Source: JAMZMI01 sp963848175 (GTDB lineage: Bacteria > Bacteroidota > Bacteroidia > Cytophagales > Cyclobacteriaceae). Taken from it: a DNA stretch of 64,000 nucleotides. Shown in pieces: positions 1-7,654 of the stretch (position 1 is the stretch's first letter; every line of letters begins with the position of its first letter). The notes under the pieces were generated by a model. The model saw only the letters and a program-made list of their open reading frames with translations. It was not told the DNA's origin and did not search any database. The stretch lies in the NCBI GenBank assembly GCA_963848175.1, contig CAWKCO010000012.1, positions 186,001 to 250,000 on the forward strand. Direction: 5' to 3'. The position numbers and the translations under genes were made by a program.

Positions 1-507
1 AAGATTTTGGTGTTTGTGAGAACTAAAGTGCGTGCCGAAAGGGTGAAAACTGCCATGGAGCGCGCAGGGCTTGTGACTGACACCATGCACGGAGATAAGC
101 TACAAGAAGAGCGTGATGCTACTATGAGAGCCTTTAGAAACGGTGATGTGAAGGTACTCATTGCAACAGATGTAAGCGCGCGAGGTATCGACATTCCAAA
201 TGTGGAATTTGTGGTGAATTATGATATGCCCGAGTCACCAGAAAACTATGTGCACCGTGTGGGACGTACGGGTAGGGGTACTCAGAAAGGACAGGCTATC
301 GCTTTTTGTGCCAAAGAAGAAAGGGAATTGCTTCAAGAGATAGAAGCGAATATTGGTAAGCCGATCCATAGAATGGAAATAACGAAAGGCGAATATCAGA
401 ATGCTTTGGATTTGGCTAAGGATCAGACGTTTGATTATGAGGCGCTGATAAAGGAGGCAGAAGCTTTTGAACAAGAAAAGAAGCTGAAAAAGCGCAAGAG
501 GAAATAA
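1..507 (+). CDS. DEAD-box RNA helicase, C-terminal part (5' end outside window)
   Basis: Reading frame is open from base 1, so the gene begins upstream of the window. The visible 168 residues are the helicase C-terminal RecA-like domain: motif V region (IATDVSARGIDIP) and motif VI (HRVGRTGR) are intact, followed by a short lysine-rich tail ending in KKRKRK. This matches RhlE-type ATP-dependent RNA helicases, which unwind RNA duplexes in ribosome assembly and mRNA turnover; the basic tail is typical of RNA-binding extensions. Motifs I, Ia and DEAD lie outside the window, so the exact subfamily cannot be set. A strong hairpin terminator follows about 70 bases downstream, separating it from the next transcription unit. 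Confidence 0.93.
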   Translation, partial: KILVFVRTKVRAERVKTAMERAGLVTDTMHGDKLQEERDATMRAFRNGDVKVLIATDVSARGIDIPNVEFVVNYDMPESPENYVHRVGRTGRGTQKGQAIAFCAKEERELLQEIEANIGKPIHRMEITKGEYQNALDLAKDQTFDYEALIKEAEAFEQEKKLKKRKRK

Positions 508-578
508 AGGGTTTTGAACCCTAATCAGGCAAATGATCTATTTCGGGAATTGTTCGGAATAGGGCTCGAGCACAATTA

Positions 579-604
579 CAAAAGCCGCAATGCGGCTTTT
601 TTTA
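579..604 (+). terminator. Rho-independent terminator after the helicase gene
   Basis: An 8-9 bp perfect GC-rich stem (AAAGCCGCA paired with TGCGGCTTT, minimal loop) is followed directly by a run of T residues. It sits 70 bases after the helicase stop codon and before the regulator gene. Confidence 0.85.
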
Positions 605-802
605 TGCGCTTTTAGCCAATTTCACATGACGATTCTTGATAGTTTTGGCATGTCTTTGACAGGGAATTCTAAAAACTGGAGGGCACTTTTTGCTACTTTG
701 AAAGCATGTCCTGCATTTTTATTTTCTAATAAATCCTTAAAATGGCAATAAACAGCAAAAAAGTATTAATTTTAAAACCTATAACCGCATAAATCAGCAA
801 TA

Positions 803-1552
803 ATGCTAAAACGTGAACGACAAACCCTAATTCTAAATGAGCTCCAAGAGTTCAAGAAAGTACTCTCATCTGACCTGAGCGTAAAACTAAATGTATCCGA
901 AGATACCATACGAAGGGATTTAAAGGAATTGGCCAGTGAAGGCAAGCTTTTGAAAGTGCATGGAGGTGCCATGATTACATCTCAAAATTTATACTCCTAC
1001 AGAGAGAGTGAAATATACGATCACGACAAGAAATTAATAATGGCTCGCAAAGCCTTGGAGCTAATAGAAGATAACGATGTACTTATAATTGGTGGGGGTA
1101 CCACCAATCTGGAGTTGGTGAGTATAATGCCCCCAGATTTGGGCGTCACTGTTTTTACCTACAGTTTGCCTATTGCCATGCGATTGTCGGAGCACCCAAA
1201 GATTGATGTGATCTTGTTTGGCGGTAAGCTGATGAAGCGTGCACAAGTGACGATTGGTCTTGATATGATTCAATACATTTCCAGAATGCGTGCGGATGCA
1301 TGTTTTCTAGGTTCCAGCGGTATAGATGCCGATACAGGCCTGATGGAAATAGACTGGGAAGTGTCACAGTTGAAACGAGCTATTGTAAATGTTTCGGATA
1401 AGGTGGTGGTGATGTCCACTGCCGAAAAAATTGATACAAAACAGCGCTTTTTGGTGTGCGGGTTAGAAAAAATTAATACCCTAATTACCGAAATTGATCC
1501 AGAAGAAGTTCAGCTTTCGAGTTATAGAAAAAGAGGTATTCAGGTACTTTAA
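803..1552 (+). CDS. DeoR-family transcriptional regulator
   Basis: 249 residues, the usual DeoR-family length. The N-terminal DeoR helix-turn-helix (about residues 5-58) carries the family signature around VSEDTIRRDLKELASEG and the HGGA hinge. The C-terminal sensor domain (about 75-235) has the DeoR phosphosugar-binding signatures IIGGGTTNLEL, FGGKL and FLGSSGIDADTGL. Members usually repress sugar catabolic operons and are relieved by a phosphorylated sugar. It is the first gene of a plus-strand series (12 bases before a GNAT gene, then an AmpG-like permease and NagZ-like glucosidase), so I infer that it controls the downstream amino-sugar/peptidoglycan genes, with a hexosamine phosphate as a plausible effector. 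The effector is not shown by the sequence. Confidence 0.9.
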   Translation: MLKRERQTLILNELQEFKKVLSSDLSVKLNVSEDTIRRDLKELASEGKLLKVHGGAMITSQNLYSYRESEIYDHDKKLIMARKALELIEDNDVLIIGGGTTNLELVSIMPPDLGVTVFTYSLPIAMRLSEHPKIDVILFGGKLMKRAQVTIGLDMIQYISRMRADACFLGSSGIDADTGLMEIDWEVSQLKRAIVNVSDKVVVMSTAEKIDTKQRFLVCGLEKINTLITEIDPEEVQLSSYRKRGIQVL

Positions 1553-1563
1553 TACAATATAAT

Positions 1564-2034
1564 ATGCAGGACATGCTTGTGAGGCTCTATGATTTGCCTC
1601 TGTATGAAGTGGGAAGATTTGAACGCGATGGCGTGAAAATTAAGCGAGCAATAGGCCCAGAGATGGAGCTGGTTTGTCAGTGGGTGGGTACGCATTTTAG
1701 TAAGGTATGGGAGAGCGAATGTCGTGTGGCATTCGCCAATTCTCCAATATCTTGTTTTGTGGCTTACGAGGGACAGACCATCGTAGGATTTGCTTGTTAT
1801 AATACAACTGCGAAAGATTTTTTCGGGCCTACAGGTGTGCTCGATCACTATCGCGGAAAGGGCATTGGAAAGGCTTTATTGCTAGAAGGTCTTTACGCTT
1901 TGAAGCATGAAGGATATGCTTACGCCATTATAGGAGGAGTGGGGCCTGTAGAATTTTACCGCGCTGCGGTGGATGCAGAGTTGATCAACAAATCAAGTCC
2001 GGGGGTTTACAAGGACTTGCTAAAAGCTAAATAG
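1564..2034 (+). CDS. GNAT family N-acetyltransferase
   Basis: 156 residues with a GNAT fold. The acetyl-CoA-binding motif A is visible as VLDHYRGKGIGKALL (about residues 95-109), preceded by strands carrying VAYEGQTIVGFACYN. Substrate unknown. It lies between the DeoR regulator (12-base gap) and the AmpG-like permease (12-base gap), so is probably co-transcribed. The Bacillus subtilis muropeptide-recycling region also has a GNAT gene of unknown substrate (ybbJ) nearby, so acetylation or detoxification of an amino sugar or peptide fragment is a reasonable guess only. Confidence 0.85.
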   Translation: MQDMLVRLYDLPLYEVGRFERDGVKIKRAIGPEMELVCQWVGTHFSKVWESECRVAFANSPISCFVAYEGQTIVGFACYNTTAKDFFGPTGVLDHYRGKGIGKALLLEGLYALKHEGYAYAIIGGVGPVEFYRAAVDAELINKSSPGVYKDLLKAK

Positions 2035-2046
2035 TAACACGATATA

Positions 2047-3321
2047 ATGAACGATAAATCACAGAAATCAAACCCATGGGCATGGATTCCTACCTTGTAT
2101 TTTTCACAAGGGTTTCCTTATGTGATCGTGATGACGGTTTCGGTCATTATGTATAAGAATTTGGGTATCTCCAATACCGACATAGCTTTTTATACCAGTT
2201 GGTTGTATTTGCCATGGGTGATTAAACCTCTTTGGAGTCCTGTCGTGGAAATTTTCTCTACTCGTAGACATTGGATTCTCGTCACACAGGTTATTCTTGG
2301 GGCAGCATTGGCATGCGTCGCTCTTACCCTGCAAGCCTCCGATTTCTTTCGGTATTCTTTGGCTTTCCTTTGGCTGATGGCTTTTAGTTCTGCTACCCAT
2401 GATATCGCCTCCGATGGATTTTATCTTTTAGGACTGGACAGTAAACAACAAGCATTTTTTGTAGGTATTAGAAGTACTTTTTACCGTATAGCCATGATTG
2501 CTGGGCAAGGCCTCTTGGTTGTTTTTGCAGGATATATGGAGGTAACCATGCCAAGCATTCAAATGGCGTGGAGTGTTGTTTTTGGTGCAGTGGGTGTCAT
2601 TTATCTGTGCTTTTTCATATATCACAAATTCGTTTTGCCTCGTCCTTTGGTAGACAAAGCCTCTGAGGTGCAGTCTTTGGCGGAAGTGTTCAGACGTTTT
2701 TTTGAGACCTTTAAATCATTTTTTGAGAAACCACAAATCGTTGTTTCTATCCTGTTTTTGCTGTGTTATCGTTTGGGGGAATCTCAATTAGTAAAACTGG
2801 CATCACCATTTCTTTTGGATGATCAGTCTGTGGGAGGTTTAGGACTCACAACGCAGCAAGTAGGGGTGATCTACGGCACTTTTGGCGTGGCGGCCTTAAC
2901 TCTGGGAGGTATTTTAGGCGGAATCATGGCCTCTCGCGATGGTTTGAAGAAGTGGATTTGGTGGATGTTAGTAGCTATCAATGCACCAAATTTGGTTTAC
3001 GTCTATCTTTCTTATGCGCTACCAGACTCGTATATTCTTATTACATCGGCAGTGGTGGTTGAGCAGTTTGGTTATGGTTTTGGGTTTACGGGATACCTTT
3101 TATATACGATTTACATGTCCAAGGGGCAGTTTAGTACGGCGCATTATGCATTGGCTACTGGCTTCATGGCTCTCGGGATGATGCTGCCAGGAATGGCCAG
3201 TGGCTGGATACAAGAAATGCTTGGTTATCAGAAGTTTTTCATTTGGGTGGTGCTGGCGACAGTGCCGTCTTTCATTATCACGCGATTTTTATACATAGAC
3301 AAAGATTTTGGGGTGAAATAG
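2047..3321 (+). CDS. AmpG-like MFS muropeptide permease
   Basis: 424 residues, about 12 hydrophobic membrane segments, no cleavable signal. The N-terminus (IPTLYFSQGFPYVIV) and the region SATHDIASDGFYL match the AmpG branch of the major facilitator superfamily (compare QDIVIDAY in Enterobacteria), whose members carry GlcNAc-anhydroMurNAc peptides into the cytoplasm with proton symport. It is followed 20 bases later by a cytoplasmic NagZ-like glucosaminidase, the enzyme that acts on AmpG cargo, which strongly supports this substrate class. Related Bacteroidota proteins are often annotated only as MFS transporter, so the exact muropeptide transported is inferred. Confidence 0.82.
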   Translation: MNDKSQKSNPWAWIPTLYFSQGFPYVIVMTVSVIMYKNLGISNTDIAFYTSWLYLPWVIKPLWSPVVEIFSTRRHWILVTQVILGAALACVALTLQASDFFRYSLAFLWLMAFSSATHDIASDGFYLLGLDSKQQAFFVGIRSTFYRIAMIAGQGLLVVFAGYMEVTMPSIQMAWSVVFGAVGVIYLCFFIYHKFVLPRPLVDKASEVQSLAEVFRRFFETFKSFFEKPQIVVSILFLLCYRLGESQLVKLASPFLLDDQSVGGLGLTTQQVGVIYGTFGVAALTLGGILGGIMASRDGLKKWIWWMLVAINAPNLVYVYLSYALPDSYILITSAVVVEQFGYGFGFTGYLLYTIYMSKGQFSTAHYALATGFMALGMMLPGMASGWIQEMLGYQKFFIWVVLATVPSFIITRFLYIDKDFGVK

Positions 3322-3341
3322 CCCTGTGACATAGTGCAATA

Positions 3342-5063
3342 ATGGATACACCTTTAGAATTACCAATAAATATTACACCAGAAGGTAGAGAATGGGCTCA
3401 GGAAGTGCTAGACGGAATGACGCTGGATCAGAGAATTGGGCAGTTGATTCATGTGGCGGCTTGGTCTAATAAGGGAGCTTCTCATGAAAAAGAGATCGAA
3501 GGAATGATCTCTCAATATCATCTGGGTGGGTTGATTTTCTTTCAAGGTAATCCCAAACGACAGGCCGAACTGACCAATCAATATCAAGATTTGACGAAAG
3601 TCCCATTGTTGATTTCCATAGATGGAGAATGGGGGCTAGGCATGCGTCTGGAAGGATGCGAGTCTTTTCCTTATCAAATGACTTTGGGGGCGGTGCAAAA
3701 CAATGCGCTGATTGAGGAAATGGGAGGAGCCATAGCGCGTCAAATGAAGCGTGTGGGAGTGACTCTCAATCATGCTCCTGTCATAGACGTGAATACCAAT
3801 CCTGAAAATCCAGTTATCAATTTCAGGTCTTTTGGTCAAAACAAAGATGCAGTTGCAAAGAAAGCTGCCGCTTATATGCGTGGAATGCAAAATGAGCATG
3901 TATTGGCATGTGCTAAGCATTTTCCTGGACATGGGGATACTTCCGCAGATTCACACAAGGAACTACCGCTTTTGGATAAATCCAAAGAGGAACTTATCGA
4001 AACAGAGCTTTATCCTTTTGCAAAGCTTTTCGATGAAGGGCTCGGCTCGGTCATGGTGGCACATCTGCAAATACCACAACTAGAGCCAGATGCAAATCGC
4101 GCATCAACGCTTAGTAAATCTATTGTTACGGATTTACTAAAGAAAGAAATGGGATTTGGAGGTTTGGTCATTACGGATGCCTTGGATATGCATGCGGTGG
4201 CAGATCATTATCCTCCAGGAGTAGTGGATGTAGAGGCTTTATTGGCAGGAAACGATATTTTACTTTTTGTCAAGGATGTACCTCAGGCGATTGTAGAGAT
4301 CAAACGCGCAATAAAGGAAGGAAAAATTTCTGAAAAGGAAATTGAGCGAAGGTGTCTCAAGCAATTGCTATTCAAGCATTGGATGGGGTTAAGTCAATAC
4401 CTACCGATTGATGTCCAATATATTGATGATGATGTGAATTGGGAGACAGGCTTTTTAAACGATCGTTTGTTTGCAGCTTCCATTACGGTGTTGCAAGGAA
4501 AAGCAAGCCTGTCATTACCTAACACCATACAAAAAACACACGTATTTTCATTGTTTGCAGATGGAGATAAAGCAGAGCAAGGGGCTCTTAGTCATCATAC
4601 TTTATTGAAAGGTGCTATCGGAAATGATGACGGCATGCCATTGTTTGAGCAGAAGCTTTCCGAGCAGCTGGGAGATCATTTTCAACATAATAGGGTCAAA
4701 TACAATGAGCTTGAGAAATTGAAATCAATCGGTCAATACCAAATTGGAGTAGAAGATGAGGTGGTTTTGGCTATCCATGATATTAAACTCAAAGCACCAC
4801 AACAACTTTGGGATTACACCAGAAATTGTAGCTTTTGTAAAAGAATTGTTGGTACAAAAAAGGTGCATGTGGTCTTCTTCGGAAATGCTTATGCACTGGC
4901 AAAACTGTCGGGTTTGGAACAAGCGGAATCCATCTTGCTCGCTTACCAAGAAAATAAGTACACACATAAATATGCTGCGGAAGTCCTATTGGGGCGGCAT
5001 GTGGCAGAAGGAAAATTGCCTGTAGATATCAATGAAGATTGGTTGGTTGGTCACGGGATTTAA
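3342..5063 (+). CDS. GH3 beta-N-acetylglucosaminidase, NagZ-like
   Basis: 573 residues. The N-terminal GH3 barrel (about 25-345) contains the NagZ signature KHFPGHGDTSADSH at 192-205, with the Asp203-His205 dyad used as acid/base by NagZ-type enzymes, and the nucleophile Asp279 in VITDALDM. The remaining C-terminal part is a GH3 C-terminal alpha/beta domain, absent from short E. coli-type NagZ. No signal peptide, so probably cytoplasmic, unlike many Bacteroidota GH3-lactamase fusions that are exported. Known reaction of the family: removal of GlcNAc from GlcNAc-(anhydro)MurNAc. Position 20 bases after the AmpG-like gene fits muropeptide processing. Low doubt on family; chain-length preference unknown. 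Confidence 0.88.
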   Translation: MDTPLELPINITPEGREWAQEVLDGMTLDQRIGQLIHVAAWSNKGASHEKEIEGMISQYHLGGLIFFQGNPKRQAELTNQYQDLTKVPLLISIDGEWGLGMRLEGCESFPYQMTLGAVQNNALIEEMGGAIARQMKRVGVTLNHAPVIDVNTNPENPVINFRSFGQNKDAVAKKAAAYMRGMQNEHVLACAKHFPGHGDTSADSHKELPLLDKSKEELIETELYPFAKLFDEGLGSVMVAHLQIPQLEPDANRASTLSKSIVTDLLKKEMGFGGLVITDALDMHAVADHYPPGVVDVEALLAGNDILLFVKDVPQAIVEIKRAIKEGKISEKEIERRCLKQLLFKHWMGLSQYLPIDVQYIDDDVNWETGFLNDRLFAASITVLQGKASLSLPNTIQKTHVFSLFADGDKAEQGALSHHTLLKGAIGNDDGMPLFEQKLSEQLGDHFQHNRVKYNELEKLKSIGQYQIGVEDEVVLAIHDIKLKAPQQLWDYTRNCSFCKRIVGTKKVHVVFFGNAYALAKLSGLEQAESILLAYQENKYTHKYAAEVLLGRHVAEGKLPVDINEDWLVGHGI

Positions 5064-5199
5064 TAAATAAATTGAATGAATCGACTAATAAAATAGGTGA
5101 TTTTGAGTAATTCAACGCTGATTTTTTATGTAAGGTGTTCACCCATGTGACCGAAGGGAATCATGAAAATATGTGATCATGGAAACAAACAATACAAAA

Positions 5200-6735
5200 A
5201 TGAAAAACATCAAATTAATTTTACTCTCCATTTCCTTACTTGTTTTTACGACAAGCCTTTTTGGGCAAGCGCCAAAAAGGGAATTTAGAGGAGTGTGGAT
5301 CGCTACTGTAAAAAATATCGACTGGCCATCTGTGTCTGGGCTTAGCACGCAAGAGCAAAAAGACGAGTATCGTAAGTTGCTGGATTACCATTCCTTACAG
5401 GGAATTAATGCTGTGATTATGCAAGTTCGACCATCTGCTGATGCCTTTTACGCTTCAGAAAAAGAGCCATGGTCTCGATATCTCACTGGAATAAGTGGTC
5501 AGGCACCTGATATGTATTATGATCCGCTCACTTTTATGATAGATGAAGCTCATGATCGTGGAATGGAGTTTCATGCATGGTTCAATCCATACCGCGCCAT
5601 AGTGGATATGGAAGAGTTTCCAGAAGATAGTACAAACATGTTTTACCAAAAGCCGGAATGGTTTGTGCAATATGGAGATCGCATGTATTTTGACCCTGGC
5701 ATTCCTGAGGTGCAGACTTATACTACTGAGATTATCAAAGATGTGGTAGAGCGATACGATGTGGATGCTGTTCATTTTGATGATTACTTCTATCCGTACA
5801 GAATTGCGGGCGTAGAATTTCCAGATACGGTCTCATTTAAAAATCATGGTGGAGATTTTACCCCAGAGACAAAAGATGATTGGAGAAGGCAAAATGTAAA
5901 TACTGTCATTCAAATGCTGAGTGACACGATCAAAAGCGTAAAACCTTGGGTGAAATTTGGGATTAGTCCTTTTGGAGTTTGGAGAAATGTGGCCGATGAT
6001 CCTCGTGGGTCAGATTCTGAAGCTGGGCAAACCAACTACGATGATCTTTTTGCAGATGTGCTTTTGTGGATGGACAATGGGTGGATTGACTACATCCTTC
6101 CTCAGCTGTATTTACATATTGGTCACCCCAAATTAGATTTTGACAAGGTGCTTAGGTGGTGGAATGCTTTGGAATATACAGGACATCTCTATGCGGGATA
6201 TGCGGCGTATCGTGTTGGAAATCAGAATGAAGACTCTGTTTGGATGAATCCTTCGGAGATTCCGAATCAAATCCGTTTTTCACGAAAGTTGGATAATGTT
6301 TCAGGTGGTGCACATTTTAGCTCCAAGTCTTTGGTTCAAAATCCTTTAGGAATATCCGATACTTTACGAACTACGCTCTATAAGTCAAAGGCGCTTATTC
6401 CCACTATGCCTTGGCTGGACAATGTAGAACCTTTACCTCCATCATCCTTAGTGACCGAAAACGAGGAAAAAGGAGTCTATCTAAATTGGGAATCAACTGA
6501 CACCACGGCTCAATATTTTGCGATCTATCGCTTTGAAGGGAAGAAAATCGGTGATTTTAACGATGCTGATAATATTCTAAAGATTCAGCGAGCGAGCTCT
6601 CCGTTTTACTTGGACATGGCTGTTCGCAAGAGAAAAAAATACACTTATGCCATCACCGCACTTGATAGACTATATAACGAGAGTGAACCAACGTCCGTAA
6701 GGTTTATAAAAGTCACTAAAAAGAATTCAAAATGA
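5200..6735 (+). CDS. GHL10-family glycoside hydrolase (DigH/YngK-like), exported
   Basis: 511 residues from the ATG at 5200, which gives a compact signal peptide ending near LFGQ; an ATG at 5179 and a GTG at 5173 in the same frame would add 7-9 residues. The mature N-terminus REFRGVWIATVKNIDWP and the motifs VRPSADAFY, HAWFNPYR and VHFDDYFYPY define the GHL10 (DUF187) barrel; the two Asp of HFDDY are the likely catalytic region. A fibronectin-like domain ends the protein; no T9SS sorting tail. E. coli DigH and relatives cut peptidoglycan glycans stripped of stem peptides, which suits a neighbour of an amidase. The stop overlaps the next start (ATGA). A second family member occurs at 18841-21574. 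Confidence 0.87.
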   Translation: MKNIKLILLSISLLVFTTSLFGQAPKREFRGVWIATVKNIDWPSVSGLSTQEQKDEYRKLLDYHSLQGINAVIMQVRPSADAFYASEKEPWSRYLTGISGQAPDMYYDPLTFMIDEAHDRGMEFHAWFNPYRAIVDMEEFPEDSTNMFYQKPEWFVQYGDRMYFDPGIPEVQTYTTEIIKDVVERYDVDAVHFDDYFYPYRIAGVEFPDTVSFKNHGGDFTPETKDDWRRQNVNTVIQMLSDTIKSVKPWVKFGISPFGVWRNVADDPRGSDSEAGQTNYDDLFADVLLWMDNGWIDYILPQLYLHIGHPKLDFDKVLRWWNALEYTGHLYAGYAAYRVGNQNEDSVWMNPSEIPNQIRFSRKLDNVSGGAHFSSKSLVQNPLGISDTLRTTLYKSKALIPTMPWLDNVEPLPPSSLVTENEEKGVYLNWESTDTTAQYFAIYRFEGKKIGDFNDADNILKIQRASSPFYLDMAVRKRKKYTYAITALDRLYNESEPTSVRFIKVTKKNSK

Positions 6736-7649
6736 AAAATCTATCTATCGTATTAATTGCCTTTGCATTTGCTTGTACTCCCAAAAAAGCGACAAATGAA
6801 AGTAGTGAAGTTAAGGAGCAGGAAAAGACGGCTGAAATAGAACTAGTATCTAATACATCTGAAGAGTCAGTTAACAAATCACAGAACTGGGAAAATGCAG
6901 AAGTTCAGAAACTTGAGATAACTGGGTATCATCCAAAATTTGTCAATAATGGCAAAGGACTCCTGTATAGTAAAGAAAGTTTTGAGGGACTATGGTATTA
7001 TGATTTGGCGGGTGGTACTTCTACCATCATCACAGAGAAATCTGGAGCTGGCTATCAGCCACAATGGGTAAATGGAAAGATCGTCTATCAAGTGAAGGGA
7101 CGTATGAAATATATCGAAACCTTCGATATGGATAAGAAACAGATTGCAGATGTAGATGAAAATCAAAAGTCTCTTTCGCCATCGGCTTTTGCTTCAAAGC
7201 AAAAAGAGGGTGCAAGTGCGCGATTGTCGAAAGACCTTTTAGGAATTGAAATAGTGAACAAATCGGGTGAAGTGAAGATGGTAAAACCGCAAGCCGAAGG
7301 CAACTATATTTCTGCTCAACTTTCACAAAACGGAGATATGCTTCTTTATCAAATTGCAGGACTTGGGGTGTTTGTCTCTGATCTTCAAGGAAATACCCTT
7401 CACGAGTTAGGCAATGCCGATGCGCCACAATGGATAGGAAATGATGCTGTGGTGTTTGCAAAAAGTGAGGATGACGGCATGCGGATTTTAGGTTCTTCAA
7501 TGTTTGTCTATGATCTCAGCTCTAAAGCAACGCAAGAGTTAAAAGCCGACAAAAAAACAGACTTATTCGAACCGACAGTGAGTAGTGATGGTCAGCGTAT
7601 CGCAGCGCACTCATCGGAAGGTGACATTTATATATTCAACCAGAAGTAA
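6732..7649 (+). CDS. TolB-like beta-propeller lipoprotein
   Basis: 305 residues. A short signal ends in a lipobox (FAFAC, Cys15), followed by a Ser/Glu/Lys-rich linker of about 40 residues and then PD40/TolB-like propeller repeats, each with a pattern such as YHPKFVNNGKGLLYS, YQPQWVNGKIVYQ and ISAQLSQNGDMLLYQ. Start overlaps the preceding stop as ATGA, and the amidase gene follows after 5 bases, so the three are almost certainly translated from one message. It is clearly paralogous to the protein at 10237-11079. Function unknown; propellers of this kind act as binding scaffolds, here possibly at the cell surface for peptidoglycan or for the amidase. Confidence 0.82.
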   Translation: MKNLSIVLIAFAFACTPKKATNESSEVKEQEKTAEIELVSNTSEESVNKSQNWENAEVQKLEITGYHPKFVNNGKGLLYSKESFEGLWYYDLAGGTSTIITEKSGAGYQPQWVNGKIVYQVKGRMKYIETFDMDKKQIADVDENQKSLSPSAFASKQKEGASARLSKDLLGIEIVNKSGEVKMVKPQAEGNYISAQLSQNGDMLLYQIAGLGVFVSDLQGNTLHELGNADAPQWIGNDAVVFAKSEDDGMRILGSSMFVYDLSSKATQELKADKKTDLFEPTVSSDGQRIAAHSSEGDIYIFNQK

Positions 7650-7654
7650 ATTTT

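Noticed and set aside
641..700. Bacteroidetes promoter (TTTG with TAnnTTTG) upstream of the DeoR gene
   Set aside because: Only partial matches (TTTG at 655 and TACTTTG at 694) with wrong spacing; not strong enough to list.
2047..5063. AmpG and NagZ homologues read as an antibiotic-resistance (AmpC induction) module
   Set aside because: No AmpR or AmpC is adjacent; the neighbours are sugar catabolic genes, so murein processing is the better reading.
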